Below, one piece after another: positions 1 through 8,510 of a stretch of DNA of 64,000 bases. The first letter of the stretch is position 1, and each line of letters opens with the position of its first letter. The translations under genes were made by a program, and so were the position numbers. The notes beneath the pieces are model-generated. The model did not search any database. It was not told where the DNA came from and saw only the letters and a list, made by a program, of their open reading frames with translations. Source of the DNA: JANJUB01 sp031386985 (lineage in GTDB: Bacteria > Armatimonadota > Fimbriimonadia > Fimbriimonadales > Fimbriimonadaceae); NCBI GenBank assembly GCA_031386985.1, contig JANNCV010000044.1:417333-481332 (forward strand), written 5' to 3'.

Positions 1-283
1 GCGCCATCATGACGCGGCAATCTTCGGGGAAGGCGGGGTCTTCAAATCCGGTGCGAATTTGCTCTAAGGGCTCGCGCGAAATGATGGCGAGGCCGTTGTA
101 AGACTTCTGCCCATGGAAGCTTACGTGATAGCCCGCCTCCTCGATTTCGGCGAAAGGGAACTTGGCGTCCTCTACTTTTGTCTCCTGAATTGCCAGAACA
201 TCAGGCTCGTGTTCGATCAACCAGTCAACCACGATAGGCATTCTCATTCGAATCGAGTTCACGTTGTAGGTGGCGATTTTCAT
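1..283 (-). CDS. xth: Exodeoxyribonuclease III, N-terminal part (runs off the window)
   Basis: About 94 residues are present; the 3' end lies outside the window. The protein opens MKIATYNVNSIRMR and continues through VVDWLIEHEPDVLAIQETK, the standard N-terminus of the exonuclease III / AP-endonuclease (EEP) family, with the metal-binding Glu in QETK. The family removes abasic sites and 3' blocks during base excision repair. The ATG overlaps the stop of the upstream zinc-ribbon gene by four bases (ATGA), so the two are probably co-translated. The family call is firm; I cannot assess the active-site residues that lie further downstream. Confidence 0.9.
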   Translation of the reverse strand, partial: MKIATYNVNSIRMRMPIVVDWLIEHEPDVLAIQETKVEDAKFPFAEIEEAGYHVSFHGQKSYNGLAIISREPLEQIRTGFEDPAFPEDCRVMMA

Positions 284-723
284 TGGGTGGGCTCGCTCGG
301 TGGTGGCTGTTCTTCCTGGTAACGAGGCTCGGGTTGATTGCACATCGGGGCGCAGCCACGGAAAACTCCGCCAAACATCACGATGATGAAAAGGAAGAGG
401 AAGGGGCTCCGGCGCAAGGAACCGAAAAGATCAAGCAGGGGCCGGGAAACGTCGTGAGCAACGCCGCGAGCTGAAACGGCAACTTTCATGTTCCCGCACT
501 CCCGGCATCGGATTCCGGCTGGTCCCATGATAACGCACTTTGTGCAGATCGGCCTCTCGCACTTCCCGCAACTGAGGTTTGTGGATGTTTTGGGGTGTCT
601 GTAGCAGAACTGGTCGCCTTCTTTTGGGGTGCTATCGGCGGCGACTTTGGCGAATTCGAGCCCGCACCGTGAGCAGAATCTGTTTTCTTGCTCGTTTTCC
701 TTTGCGCACCGCGGGCAGACCAT
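280..723 (-). CDS. Zinc-ribbon / B-box-like membrane protein of unknown function
   Basis: 147 residues. Two zinc-binding modules are visible: an N-terminal double-CxxC ribbon (CPRC...CSRCG, residues 3-21) and a B-box-like segment around residues 40-77 (CYRHP, CGKCERPICTKC, CRECG). A single membrane segment near residues 108-122 (FLFLFIIVMFGG) is followed by a short Cys/Pro-rich tail. This layout, zinc fingers followed by a membrane anchor, is common in uncharacterised bacterial proteins. It is the first gene of a unit with the exonuclease III gene. Its own start has a TATAAT box seven bases upstream. No enzymatic role can be inferred. Confidence 0.75.
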   Translation of the reverse strand: MVCPRCAKENEQENRFCSRCGLEFAKVAADSTPKEGDQFCYRHPKTSTNLSCGKCERPICTKCVIMGPAGIRCRECGNMKVAVSARGVAHDVSRPLLDLFGSLRRSPFLFLFIIVMFGGVFRGCAPMCNQPEPRYQEEQPPPSEPTQ

Positions 724-730
724 GCGCCTA

Positions 731-736
731 ATTATA
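731..736 (-). promoter_or_regulatory. -10 box directly upstream of the 723 start (leaderless type)
   Basis: On the minus strand TATAAT ends seven bases before the ATG at 723, which would put the transcript start at or next to the start codon. There is no Shine-Dalgarno in the gap. No convincing -35 is visible. Confidence 0.5.
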
Positions 737-758
737 GTTTAAGGGCACAATCTATGCG

Positions 759-1214
759 ATGTCCAACATACATGAGTATCCCGTTACCGTCAACTGGAGC
801 GGCGGTCGAGACGGTTCTGGCCAATCGGTTTCCTCTCGAACCAACACGACAAACAAGATCAGCGTGCCACCCGAATTTCAAGGCCCTGGCGATGGGACAA
901 ATCCCGAAGAGCTTCTAACGAGCGCGATTGCGAGCTGTTACAGTATCACGTTTGGCATCATGGCAGGCATGCGTAAGCTCCCTTTGGAGGGAATCGAGAC
1001 GAGCGCCGTTGGTTGCGTGGAGCAAAACGGGGCGAGCTTTGTTTACACGAACATCACCCTATCGCCAACCGTTCGGCTGTCGGCGGGAGCGACCGAAGAA
1101 CAGGTGAAAATGGCCGAAGAAATGGCCCACAAAGCCGATCTCTACTGCATCATCACAAACGCGGTTCGGGATAAAGTGAAAATCGCGGTGAATCCTACCG
1201 TCGTTGTCGGTTAG
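759..1214 (+). CDS. OsmC/Ohr-family peroxiredoxin-like protein
   Basis: 151 residues. The two conserved family cysteines are in place: C60 in EELLTSAIASC and C130 in KADLYC, each followed by the expected hydrophobic helix. OsmC/Ohr proteins reduce organic hydroperoxides with this cysteine pair in the cytoplasm, as a dimer. Length is typical. It is divergent from the zinc-ribbon gene. Sequence alone does not separate the OsmC, Ohr and YhfA subfamilies; the N-terminal HEYPVTVNWSGG favours a general OsmC assignment. Confidence 0.88.
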   Translation: MSNIHEYPVTVNWSGGRDGSGQSVSSRTNTTNKISVPPEFQGPGDGTNPEELLTSAIASCYSITFGIMAGMRKLPLEGIETSAVGCVEQNGASFVYTNITLSPTVRLSAGATEEQVKMAEEMAHKADLYCIITNAVRDKVKIAVNPTVVVG

Positions 1215-1228
1215 CTTTTTCGGGCGTT

Positions 1229-1286
1229 CGGGGAAGTTCGGTGCTTCGCGTTCGGTCCGGAACTCCGAACCTCCGAGCTTCCCCCG
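1229..1286. terminator. Nested inverted repeat between convergent genes
   Basis: CGGGGAAG (1229-1236) pairs with CTTCCCCCG (1278-1286, one bulge), and inside it GTTCGG (1250-1255) pairs with CCGAAC (1265-1270) around a nine-base loop. The structure sits between the stop of the OsmC gene and the stop of the pilin gene, where a bidirectional terminator is expected. It lacks a clear T tract on its 3' side, so termination is inferred from position and pairing only. Confidence 0.4.
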
Positions 1287-1294
1287 AGCTCGGC

Positions 1295-2944
1295 TTACCT
1301 CTCTCGCCAAGTAAGCGACTGCACCGACCAGACCTGCTTATCACCCGGCATCGCCGGCGGCATATTGCTCGCTAGTGCTGGCACTTGGAAGATAGACGGC
1401 ACGTTCGTGCCCATGTCGAAGTAGTTCGAAACGAACGTTCCGGCAATCTCGTTTTGCTTGCGGCTCACGATGGTGTCCATCGCATAAAATGCACCGGCCA
1501 TCTTGAGCTGCGCCGATCCGTTACCGGTGGCGAGCATCAGGTCATTTCTTGCGACAAGTCCAATCTTACTGGTCGTCGGGAAGGTCTCACCCGGCGCCGG
1601 AAGAAAGTTGCCATCAACTCTGATCGTTCCAGGCGAATAGATCGTGCCGCTACCCTTGTAGTAGACAGAGTCTTTCGCTCCAAGCTGGAGATCTCCGGAG
1701 AGACGAATAACGCCAGTGATGTTAAGCACGGCGGGGGTTGAGCCACTCGCGGGCGTAAAGCTCAAACTGTTGCCATTTGAGTCGGGGCCGAAGCTAAACG
1801 CGGCAGTTGTACTCTTGATCGTCGAAACATTCACGGACAATCCTTTCGAGTTGTAATAGGCGGTGTAGTTGTCATACTGAGAGCCACCAGCAGTATAAGT
1901 CTCAGCGCCGATTCCAGTGATGAGAGGGAATTTGATTCCGTAGCCCTCCAGGTCGTACGCTTCCGTGGTTCCGTTGTCACTGAACACGCTAGCCGACCCT
2001 TGGTTTCCACCCCATCCATCGTTTACAAAAACGCCATCAAGCGTGTTCTTGCTGGTGCCGCCATCAATCAGGTCCGAGGTGCCGAGCGACGCAGTTCCGG
2101 AAAGGGCGATCTTGCCGTGCTTGCAGCGAACTTCGGAGTCCAGGGTCTCAACGGTGATTCCAGGCCCCATGAGCGAGGGAACTATGCTCTCCAGCGCGGT
2201 TGGCATGTTATGATAGTTGTTCCCGATGTAGGCCTTGCCCGAAAACGTTGAGTTCATCTCCGTTACGGTCATCGGAGGATCATATACACCGTTGTTGTTT
2301 GAGTCATTGTACGGCTCGGCCGCGCTCCAAACTCCATCGTTGTTTGAATCCGTATAAGGCTCACCTGGGTCCCAGACGCCGTTGCTGTTTGAATCAGTAA
2401 ATGGCTCAGCTCCGTCGCGGTGACCATTTGAGTTGAGGTCGCTGTATTCTTCGCCTTCACCGAGAAGGTGGACCGAACCGCGGATATCAACGTTGCCGTT
2501 TATGGCTTGCCCAGCGGCTCCGGTGCCCGCAAAAATTGCGTTATTCCAGATGCCAACATTCTTACCACGAAGGCGAGATCTAACGCTGCGCGTAAACCCA
2601 CTAATATTAGCCGAACACGTGATCCATCCGAATTTTGGGGTTGATCCTGGAGAAACCCATGCCGTCACCGTGGCGTTCTCAGAAACGTTTGCTAGCGCGC
2701 TGGTTAAGTTGACAGTCGTGCTATCAAAAACTCCGCCACCGCTGTTCATGGCCGTAAGCGCTTGGGTTGTTGCAAGCTCAAGGCCCGCTTGGGCGGCTTG
2801 CAGGGCTAGGTTTGAACGGGATTGCCGATAAGTTCGGCGCAGATTTTGTGCGGTTAAGCCGCTAACCCCCAGGCAAACCGAGAGAAGAATGACCATGATC
2901 ATCAAGGTCATGAAGGAAATGTAGCCTCGTTGTAGTTTTTTCAT
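1295..2944 (-). CDS. PilX-like type IV pilus accessory protein with EF-hand-like repeats
   Basis: 549 residues. The N-terminus has a short basic leader (MKKLQRGYISF), a hydrophobic helix (residues 10-31) and an amphipathic stretch rich in Ala/Leu (AAQAGLELA), the pattern of PilX-type minor pilins and other pilin-like proteins with a Glu after the helix. Residues 169-225 carry four tandem Asp/Asn-rich loops spaced 15 residues apart that fit the calcium-binding DxNxDGxxxxxE pattern. The rest is a large beta-rich, Gly/Ser/Thr-rich secreted region of unknown fold. Third gene of a minor-pilin operon; its ATG overlaps the stop of the preceding gene (ATGA). Probably a pilus-tip or envelope-exposed component. 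Confidence 0.65.
   Translation of the reverse strand: MKKLQRGYISFMTLMIMVILLSVCLGVSGLTAQNLRRTYRQSRSNLALQAAQAGLELATTQALTAMNSGGGVFDSTTVNLTSALANVSENATVTAWVSPGSTPKFGWITCSANISGFTRSVRSRLRGKNVGIWNNAIFAGTGAAGQAINGNVDIRGSVHLLGEGEEYSDLNSNGHRDGAEPFTDSNSNGVWDPGEPYTDSNNDGVWSAAEPYNDSNNNGVYDPPMTVTEMNSTFSGKAYIGNNYHNMPTALESIVPSLMGPGITVETLDSEVRCKHGKIALSGTASLGTSDLIDGGTSKNTLDGVFVNDGWGGNQGSASVFSDNGTTEAYDLEGYGIKFPLITGIGAETYTAGGSQYDNYTAYYNSKGLSVNVSTIKSTTAAFSFGPDSNGNSLSFTPASGSTPAVLNITGVIRLSGDLQLGAKDSVYYKGSGTIYSPGTIRVDGNFLPAPGETFPTTSKIGLVARNDLMLATGNGSAQLKMAGAFYAMDTIVSRKQNEIAGTFVSNYFDMGTNVPSIFQVPALASNMPPAMPGDKQVWSVQSLTWRER
2270..2440 (-). repeat. Four tandem EF-hand-like calcium loops (coding repeat)
   Basis: The pilin residues D169-E180, D184-E195, D199-E210 and D214-M225 form four 12-residue loops separated by PFT, PYT or PYN. 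Ligand positions 1, 3, 5, 9 and 12 are Asp/Asn/Glu with Gly at position 6; the last loop has Met instead of Glu at position 12. The period is 15 codons (45 bases). Confidence 0.7.
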
Positions 2945-3504
2945 CTTGAGTTTTGTATGAGCACGGTGCTCTTCATTCGTGAGTAGCGTTCTTTCCCTAG
3001 AACCGTCTCTTTGGCGATCAAAGTGACGGTGATAGCCTTTCGGGAGCCAATCGTTGTTGACTGGAAATTAGCGTAGGATTGATTGTATTGGGTTGACTCT
3101 GGCTTCGGATCCGTGTTTGCGATGCTTTCGGCAAGGATCGTGCTTCCCGGGGTCATAACCAGTCGGCCGTTCGATACTGAGAACGATCTCGCTACGCCAT
3201 CGCTAGTGAGGGGATAGTTCAATTCTTTCTCGCCGGTCACGGGGTCGGTGGTTCCGGAGTACGAGGGCAACTGGAAATAGATGGTCTTTCCGTTCGTTGC
3301 GATCGTGACGATTACGGCGGTGCGCAGGGTGTCGCAGATTCGTCTCATTGCCTGAGCCGGGGGCTGCGAAACGTTCAGATCAGATTCGATGCGCCGAAGA
3401 GTCTTGCCGGAGTTGATTTGAACCGCAACAGTGGTGCCGAATACCATGACGACCGCGACCATCGTTGACAACAGTTCCATAAGGGAATAGCCGCGTCTCT
3501 TCAT
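2941..3504 (-). CDS. Prepilin-like protein (PilW-type) with N-terminal methylation motif
   Basis: 187 residues from the ATG at 3504. The N-terminus KRRGYSLMELLSTMVAVVMV is a class III prepilin signal: basic leader, Gly before the cleavage site, and Glu at mature position +5, then a hydrophobic helix. A longer reading frame exists upstream, but the 3504 start has AGGAGG seven bases ahead and overlaps the upstream stop (ATGA), so I take it as the true start. The body is unrecognised and beta-rich. The central gene of the three-gene pilin operon. Confidence 0.75.
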   Translation of the reverse strand: MKRRGYSLMELLSTMVAVVMVFGTTVAVQINSGKTLRRIESDLNVSQPPAQAMRRICDTLRTAVIVTIATNGKTIYFQLPSYSGTTDPVTGEKELNYPLTSDGVARSFSVSNGRLVMTPGSTILAESIANTDPKPESTQYNQSYANFQSTTIGSRKAITVTLIAKETVLGKERYSRMKSTVLIQNSR

Positions 3505-3977
3505 CTGTAGCCTCCTAAAATCGTGCCCGTCTGGTACGAGCGGGTTTTGCCCGAAGTGCTCTTCCAACTTAAGGCAACCCGAAGTTCAACGGCCCTGCCT
3601 GCGAGTTGAACTACCGTCAGAGTCCCCGTGGCGTTTTTTAGAGTTTGAGCGGGGCTGTACTTTGACGCATCGTCAAGCGGAATGTTTGTGAAGCTGTAGG
3701 TTGGTGCAACGCTCGGGCTGGGATCAACAAGATTGAGCCCGCGCAGCGTCGTGAAATTTATGTCCTTCGGTTTTAGGAGCCGTAATTGCTCGATAAAGCG
3801 ATTGCACAGTTGCGAGGCGATCGAATCTTCGCGAGCAACGACTTGAGATTTATCAATCATTGGCACCAAGGTATAGAGGGCGGCCGCGCCGAGAGATGCG
3901 ACAAAAATTGCCGTGAGTGCATCTATCGAAAAGCTACCGAGGCGCTTGCTGACGCGGAGTTTGGGCTTTGTTTTCAT
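3501..3977 (-). CDS. Pilin-like protein (PilV-type), first gene of the minor-pilin operon
   Basis: 158 residues from the ATG at 3977; an in-frame GTG at 4016 is an alternative. After a basic leader (MKTKPKLRVSKRLG) comes SFSIDALTAIFVASLGAAALY, which resembles a prepilin helix with Gly before the hydrophobic stretch and an acidic residue (Asp) in place of the usual Glu. The operon position (pilV, pilW, pilX order) supports a minor-pilin role in initiation of a type IV pilus or type II-like pseudopilus. No assembly ATPase or platform gene is in the window, so those lie elsewhere. Confidence 0.55.
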   Translation of the reverse strand: MKTKPKLRVSKRLGSFSIDALTAIFVASLGAAALYTLVPMIDKSQVVAREDSIASQLCNRFIEQLRLLKPKDINFTTLRGLNLVDPSPSVAPTYSFTNIPLDDASKYSPAQTLKNATGTLTVVQLAGRAVELRVALSWKSTSGKTRSYQTGTILGGYR

Positions 3978-4061
3978 AATCAACCAGGAATAAGATTCCC
4001 TAGTTATTATCGGCACCCTTACAGCAATAACTCCAGAAAAGTAGCTTCGGAAGGGCTTAGC

Positions 4062-5567
4062 TTACTGCAAAATATCTTTCACTACGTGCCCATGCACATC
4101 CGTAATCCTGAAATCGCGACCCTGATAGCGATAGGTTAGCTTGGTGTGATCCACGCCGAGTTGGTTGAGGATCGTGGCGTTAAGATCGTGGATATGCACA
4201 GCTCCCGGAGTGAATTCATCTATAGATGGTTCGATAACTCGGCCGTCTTTGTCCACAATGTTGTAGCAGTAGTCATCGGTGTTTCCATAAACAATTCCCG
4301 GCTTAACGCCCGCGCCAGCCATCCACATTGTGTAGCAGCGCGGGTGGTGGTCACGGCCGTAGTTCGCTCTCGTGAGAGGGCCTTGGCAGTAAACCGTTCG
4401 CCCGAACTCACCACCCCAAACAACGAGCGTATCATCTAGCATTCCGGTTCGTTTGAGGTCCTTGATCAGTGCCGCACAAGCTTGGTCAACGTCCTTGCAC
4501 TGGGTCGGCAGATCGCCTCCCATATTGCCGTGCTGATCCCAACCTCGGTGAAAGATTTGGATGAACTTCACGCCTCGCTGGCATAAACGACGGGCAAGGA
4601 GGCAATTCGCGGCGAATGTTCCCGGCTCCTGGCTCTCTTTGCCGTAGAGATCAAAGACCTCCTGCGATTCCTTGCTAACGTCCATCAGTTCGGGCACGCT
4701 CGCCTGCATTCGATAAGCCATCTCGTATTGCTTAATGCGAGCCGCCACCTCGGGGTCGCCGAACTCTTGGAATTGCATCTGATTTAGCTTGCCGAGGTCG
4801 TCTAGCATGTCCCGCCGAGTTTTACGATCCATTCCGTGGGGATCGCTAAGATAGAGAACGGGGTCGCCCTTGCTGCGCAAGCTGATGCCTTGGTGTTCGC
4901 TGGAAATGAACCCGGAACTCCACAGGCGCGCAAAAAGCGCTTGATCGGGATCGCCCCGCGTGACTTTGGAATGCAAGACTACGTAGGTCGGCAAGTTCTC
5001 GTTTTCGGACCCAAGCCCATAACTCACCCATGAGCCCAGACTAGGCCGACCGGGAAGCTGCGAACCGGTTTGAATGTAAGTAACGGCGGGGTCATGATTG
5101 ATCGCCTCCGTCCACATACTCTTGATAACACAAAGCTCTTTCACGACCTCGGATGTATATGGCAGAAGCTCTGACACCCAAACGCCATCTTCGTTATTCT
5201 CGTGTTTATTGAATTTGAACTTTGACGGGGCGACGGGGAAGCGGGCTTGCCCGCTGGTCATGGTGGTGATGCGTTGGCCGTTGCGGATATCGGCCGGCAG
5301 TTCCACGTCGAACTGTTCTTGCATTTTGGGCTTGTAATCCCACAAGTCCATCTGGCTGGGGCCGCCATTCATGAAGAGATAGATCACCCGCTTAGCTTTT
5401 GGCGCGAAGTTGGGGAAACCTGGCTGACCGCCGATTTTCTTGTCATCGGCGCGGAAGCCCCCGGAATTCATCAGGTGGCCCAGCGCCGCCGTTCCTACCC
5501 CCAGGGCCGTTCGCCCGAAGAGCTGGCGCCGGGTCATCATCAGTTCAAATTCGCGTTTGGGATCCAT
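4062..5567 (-). CDS. DUF1501 family secreted protein (sulfatase-like fold), Tat substrate
   Basis: 501 residues from the ATG at 5567 (a TTG four codons upstream is possible). Residues 13-32 hold a twin-arginine signal (TRRQLFGRTALGVG). The body matches DUF1501: RVIYLFMNGGPSQMDLWDYKP, later HPRCYTMWMAGAGVKPG and VHIHDLNATIL. DUF1501 proteins adopt an alkaline-phosphatase/sulfatase-like fold, are abundant in Planctomycetes and related phyla, and are almost always coupled to a PSD1/PSCyt gene, as here. Substrate is unknown. It begins five bases downstream of the stop of the PSD1 gene, in the same operon. Confidence 0.9.
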   Translation of the reverse strand: MDPKREFELMMTRRQLFGRTALGVGTAALGHLMNSGGFRADDKKIGGQPGFPNFAPKAKRVIYLFMNGGPSQMDLWDYKPKMQEQFDVELPADIRNGQRITTMTSGQARFPVAPSKFKFNKHENNEDGVWVSELLPYTSEVVKELCVIKSMWTEAINHDPAVTYIQTGSQLPGRPSLGSWVSYGLGSENENLPTYVVLHSKVTRGDPDQALFARLWSSGFISSEHQGISLRSKGDPVLYLSDPHGMDRKTRRDMLDDLGKLNQMQFQEFGDPEVAARIKQYEMAYRMQASVPELMDVSKESQEVFDLYGKESQEPGTFAANCLLARRLCQRGVKFIQIFHRGWDQHGNMGGDLPTQCKDVDQACAALIKDLKRTGMLDDTLVVWGGEFGRTVYCQGPLTRANYGRDHHPRCYTMWMAGAGVKPGIVYGNTDDYCYNIVDKDGRVIEPSIDEFTPGAVHIHDLNATILNQLGVDHTKLTYRYQGRDFRITDVHGHVVKDILQ

Positions 5568-5571
5568 AATT

Positions 5572-8499
5572 TTACTCAAAATTCAAGAAGGCATTTGTGT
5601 TCATCAAAGTGCTGCAGATCATCATCCAGGACGCAGTTTCCGTTGCCGATAGGGCCGGATTTCGAGGAGACATGCCGACGGAAACCATTTGGTGGGCGTC
5701 CGCGTGGCGAGAACTGTATAGTGATCTGTATCGGGCAAGGGCTCCCATCAAAACTTTACTTTCTTCAGCGTGGGGTGGACGGGAGAGCGTGAGCATGAAT
5801 GCACGATTTAATCGCTCCCTGTCACCACTCACTTCCTCCATGATGCGCTCGGCCATAACCCGTGAGGCCTCTACGAAAGCGGGCTCGTTCATCGTAACCA
5901 GCGCTTGCATCGGGGTGTTCGTGCGGGACCGCCGAACCACGCAAGTTTCGCGCATTGGGGCGTCAAAAGTGAGCATCATCGGATGAGGGCTGGTGCGTTT
6001 CCAGAAAAGATACAGGCTCCGCCGGTAGATATCCTCTGTCATGTCCTGGGTGTATCGCGCGGTGTTACTACCCAAAAACCCGAGCGCCTCCCACAGTCCT
6101 TCGGGTTGGTAGGGTCGGAATCCCTTGCCGCCCAAGCGCTCGCGGAGCAATCCGCTTGCGTAAAGGGCTTGATCCCTTATCACTTCCGCGTCCAAACGGA
6201 ACCGGGGGCCGTGAGCCAGGAGGCGATTTTCGGGGTCTCGCTTATACTTCTCGGGAGTAACTCGGGAGCTCTGACGGAAAGTTGCGGAAGTTAAAACGAG
6301 CCGATGAAACTTCTTCATGCTCCAGCCGTCTTCGGCAAATCGCACGGCCAGGTAATCAAGCAACTCGGGGTTACTCGGCCACTCGCCCTGGTTCCCAAAA
6401 TCTTCCGCAGTCTTCACGATTCCGGTTCCAAAGTGTTGAAGCCAAAGCCGGTTGACAGTAACGCGGGCAAAAAGTGGATTATCTTTTCGGGTTAACCACT
6501 GGGCTAACCCCAGACGATTCATTGGCGCATATTTTGGCATTTCGCCCATCACCTTTGGAATCGCTCGCTTTACTTCTTCTCCCTTCAGGTTGTATTCGCC
6601 TCGCCTGAGGATGTTGGCTACCCGCGGCGACGGAAGTTCCTCCGCCACCAATGACATCGGGATGTCCTTATCAAGGGCGGTGAGACCAGCGTTAGCCTTG
6701 CGATAGTCTTGACTCAAATCAGTTTGGGGCCCGTTCTCAAGAAAAAGCCGTTTCAGTGCGATCGAATTTGCTTGCGGGTTTTTCACGAGCGCAGCGACTC
6801 TCTCAGCGACGGCATCCCCAAAGTTGATAATCAGCCCTTCGCCCCCGCCGCCATTAACAACCTTAAATAGGATCGTGTTTTCCCCTTGCTTGAGATCCAC
6901 CCGAACGGTATCAGCTAGCGCGGTTATGGACCGTAGGACCTTGTTGCTGTGGATTAATGTGCCGTTTAGCCAGACCTTTACGGCGTCATCTGAGCCAACC
7001 CGCAGGTCAGCTTTTCCGGCTTTTTCAGCCGTGACCACACCTCGCACAAACCCGCTTCCAATCTCAAGTGGGACGACGTTCGCCGCAACACCTAGCTTGA
7101 GGTCAAGCGTTTTCCATTTGCTCGCATCCACCTTGCCGTTCGGTTCGGGTCCGCATTCCATATCGTAAGCTTCATCGAAAGTCTTGGCGGCATACGGGCT
7201 CGAAACCTCCCACTTCGAAGTCTTCGGTGCTGTAATGCTGATAGTGCCCGCCCATGCGAGGGCTTCTTCAGAGTGCGCCTGATTGAGAGCGCTTTGCATC
7301 TTTCGCTCAAAAGACCTTGCGGTAAGTTCCTGCTCGGGCAAACGCGCCTTTATCGCCGGGCCCGGAACGAGCAAGTTTCCATCTAGCGGCGCATCAGAAG
7401 TCGAGTTAAAGAACGCGAAAAGGCCGTAATAATCCTTGTGCGAGATTGGATCGTATTTGTGATCGTGGCATCTTGCGCAGGTGAATGTCATGCCCAGAAA
7501 AATTGTGCTAAAAGTCTCGGTGCGATCGAATGAGTTTTTGGCTTGAAATTCGTCGTCAATCGCGCCGCCTTCAGCCGTGGTTGGGTTCATTCTCACGAAT
7601 CCGGTCGCGATGAGTTGCTCCGTGGACTTGTCCGGCAACAAGTCGCCCGCAAGTTGCCAGCTCGCGAATTTATCGTAGGGTAGATCGCGATTCATGGCCC
7701 GAATCACCCAGTCGCGATAAGGGTAAATCGAGCGCTCATTATCAAGATGCAGGCCGTGGGTGTCGCCGTAACGAACGGCGTCGAACCAATAACGAGCCTC
7801 ATGCTCGCCGTATCGCGGGCTGGCCAGAAGGCGATCAATGACCCGTTCGTAGGCTTGGGGCTTGGAGTCCTTCAAAAACGCATCCGTCTCTTCAGGTGTC
7901 GGTTGCAACCCCGTCAATGCAAGGGTTGCGCGGCGGATTAGGGTGTTTCGGTCGGCTTCAGCTTCGGGTTTTAGTCCGTTTGATTCAAGCTGAGCGAGAA
8001 CAAACCGATCAATCTCGTTTCGCGACCACTTTTTATCTTTTACTTCCGGCAAGGCAGGTTTTACGGGGGGAATGAACGCCCAGTGCGCCTTGTATTCGGA
8101 CCCTTGATCAATCCACAACTTTAGCGTTTCGATCTGCTTCGCCGTAAGTCGCATCATGCCCGAATCGGTGGGTGGCATCGGAGAATCCTTCGCGGTTACA
8201 CGCTCAAGCAGCATAGAGTTCTTCGAATCATGGGGCTTGATCGCGAACTTGCCGTACCGGTCTTTTGTTGCGCTCGCCGGATCATTTAACTTGAGGTCGC
8301 CTTTAACATCTTTGACCGCCGGGCCATGGCATTTATAGCAATGCTCGCTAAGGATTGGGCGCACGTCGCGGTTGAAATCTACCGTTCTCGGTGACCGCTT
8401 TAGGGTTGGGCGCGGGAGTGTGTTGCTGAAGACGCTGACGCTCAGAACCGTCGCGGAAACCGCGAGTAAGACCCATTTCGAGGCAAAGCCGCTTATCAT
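5572..8499 (-). CDS. PSCyt1-PSCyt2-PSD1 cytochrome-like secreted protein
   Basis: 975 residues from the ATG at 8499. A signal or anchor segment (residues 8-25) is followed by a c-type heme site CYKCH (C54, C57, H58) of the planctomycete cytochrome domain PSCyt1, then PSCyt2 (RNEIDRFVLAQLESNGLKP) and, after an inserted beta-sandwich-like region (~470-620), the C-terminal PSD1 domain (LAQWLTRKDNPLFARVTVNR). A second CARCHDHKYDP motif in the middle is also characteristic. Function is unproven; an extracytoplasmic redox or polysaccharide-linked role is usually suggested. The longer reading frame overlaps the preceding stop and is less likely. Confidence 0.9.
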   Translation of the reverse strand: MISGFASKWVLLAVSATVLSVSVFSNTLPRPTLKRSPRTVDFNRDVRPILSEHCYKCHGPAVKDVKGDLKLNDPASATKDRYGKFAIKPHDSKNSMLLERVTAKDSPMPPTDSGMMRLTAKQIETLKLWIDQGSEYKAHWAFIPPVKPALPEVKDKKWSRNEIDRFVLAQLESNGLKPEAEADRNTLIRRATLALTGLQPTPEETDAFLKDSKPQAYERVIDRLLASPRYGEHEARYWFDAVRYGDTHGLHLDNERSIYPYRDWVIRAMNRDLPYDKFASWQLAGDLLPDKSTEQLIATGFVRMNPTTAEGGAIDDEFQAKNSFDRTETFSTIFLGMTFTCARCHDHKYDPISHKDYYGLFAFFNSTSDAPLDGNLLVPGPAIKARLPEQELTARSFERKMQSALNQAHSEEALAWAGTISITAPKTSKWEVSSPYAAKTFDEAYDMECGPEPNGKVDASKWKTLDLKLGVAANVVPLEIGSGFVRGVVTAEKAGKADLRVGSDDAVKVWLNGTLIHSNKVLRSITALADTVRVDLKQGENTILFKVVNGGGGEGLIINFGDAVAERVAALVKNPQANSIALKRLFLENGPQTDLSQDYRKANAGLTALDKDIPMSLVAEELPSPRVANILRRGEYNLKGEEVKRAIPKVMGEMPKYAPMNRLGLAQWLTRKDNPLFARVTVNRLWLQHFGTGIVKTAEDFGNQGEWPSNPELLDYLAVRFAEDGWSMKKFHRLVLTSATFRQSSRVTPEKYKRDPENRLLAHGPRFRLDAEVIRDQALYASGLLRERLGGKGFRPYQPEGLWEALGFLGSNTARYTQDMTEDIYRRSLYLFWKRTSPHPMMLTFDAPMRETCVVRRSRTNTPMQALVTMNEPAFVEASRVMAERIMEEVSGDRERLNRAFMLTLSRPPHAEESKVLMGALARYRSLYSSRHADAHQMVSVGMSPRNPALSATETASWMMICSTLMNTNAFLNFE

Positions 8500-8510
8500 G
8501 TGGATTGATG

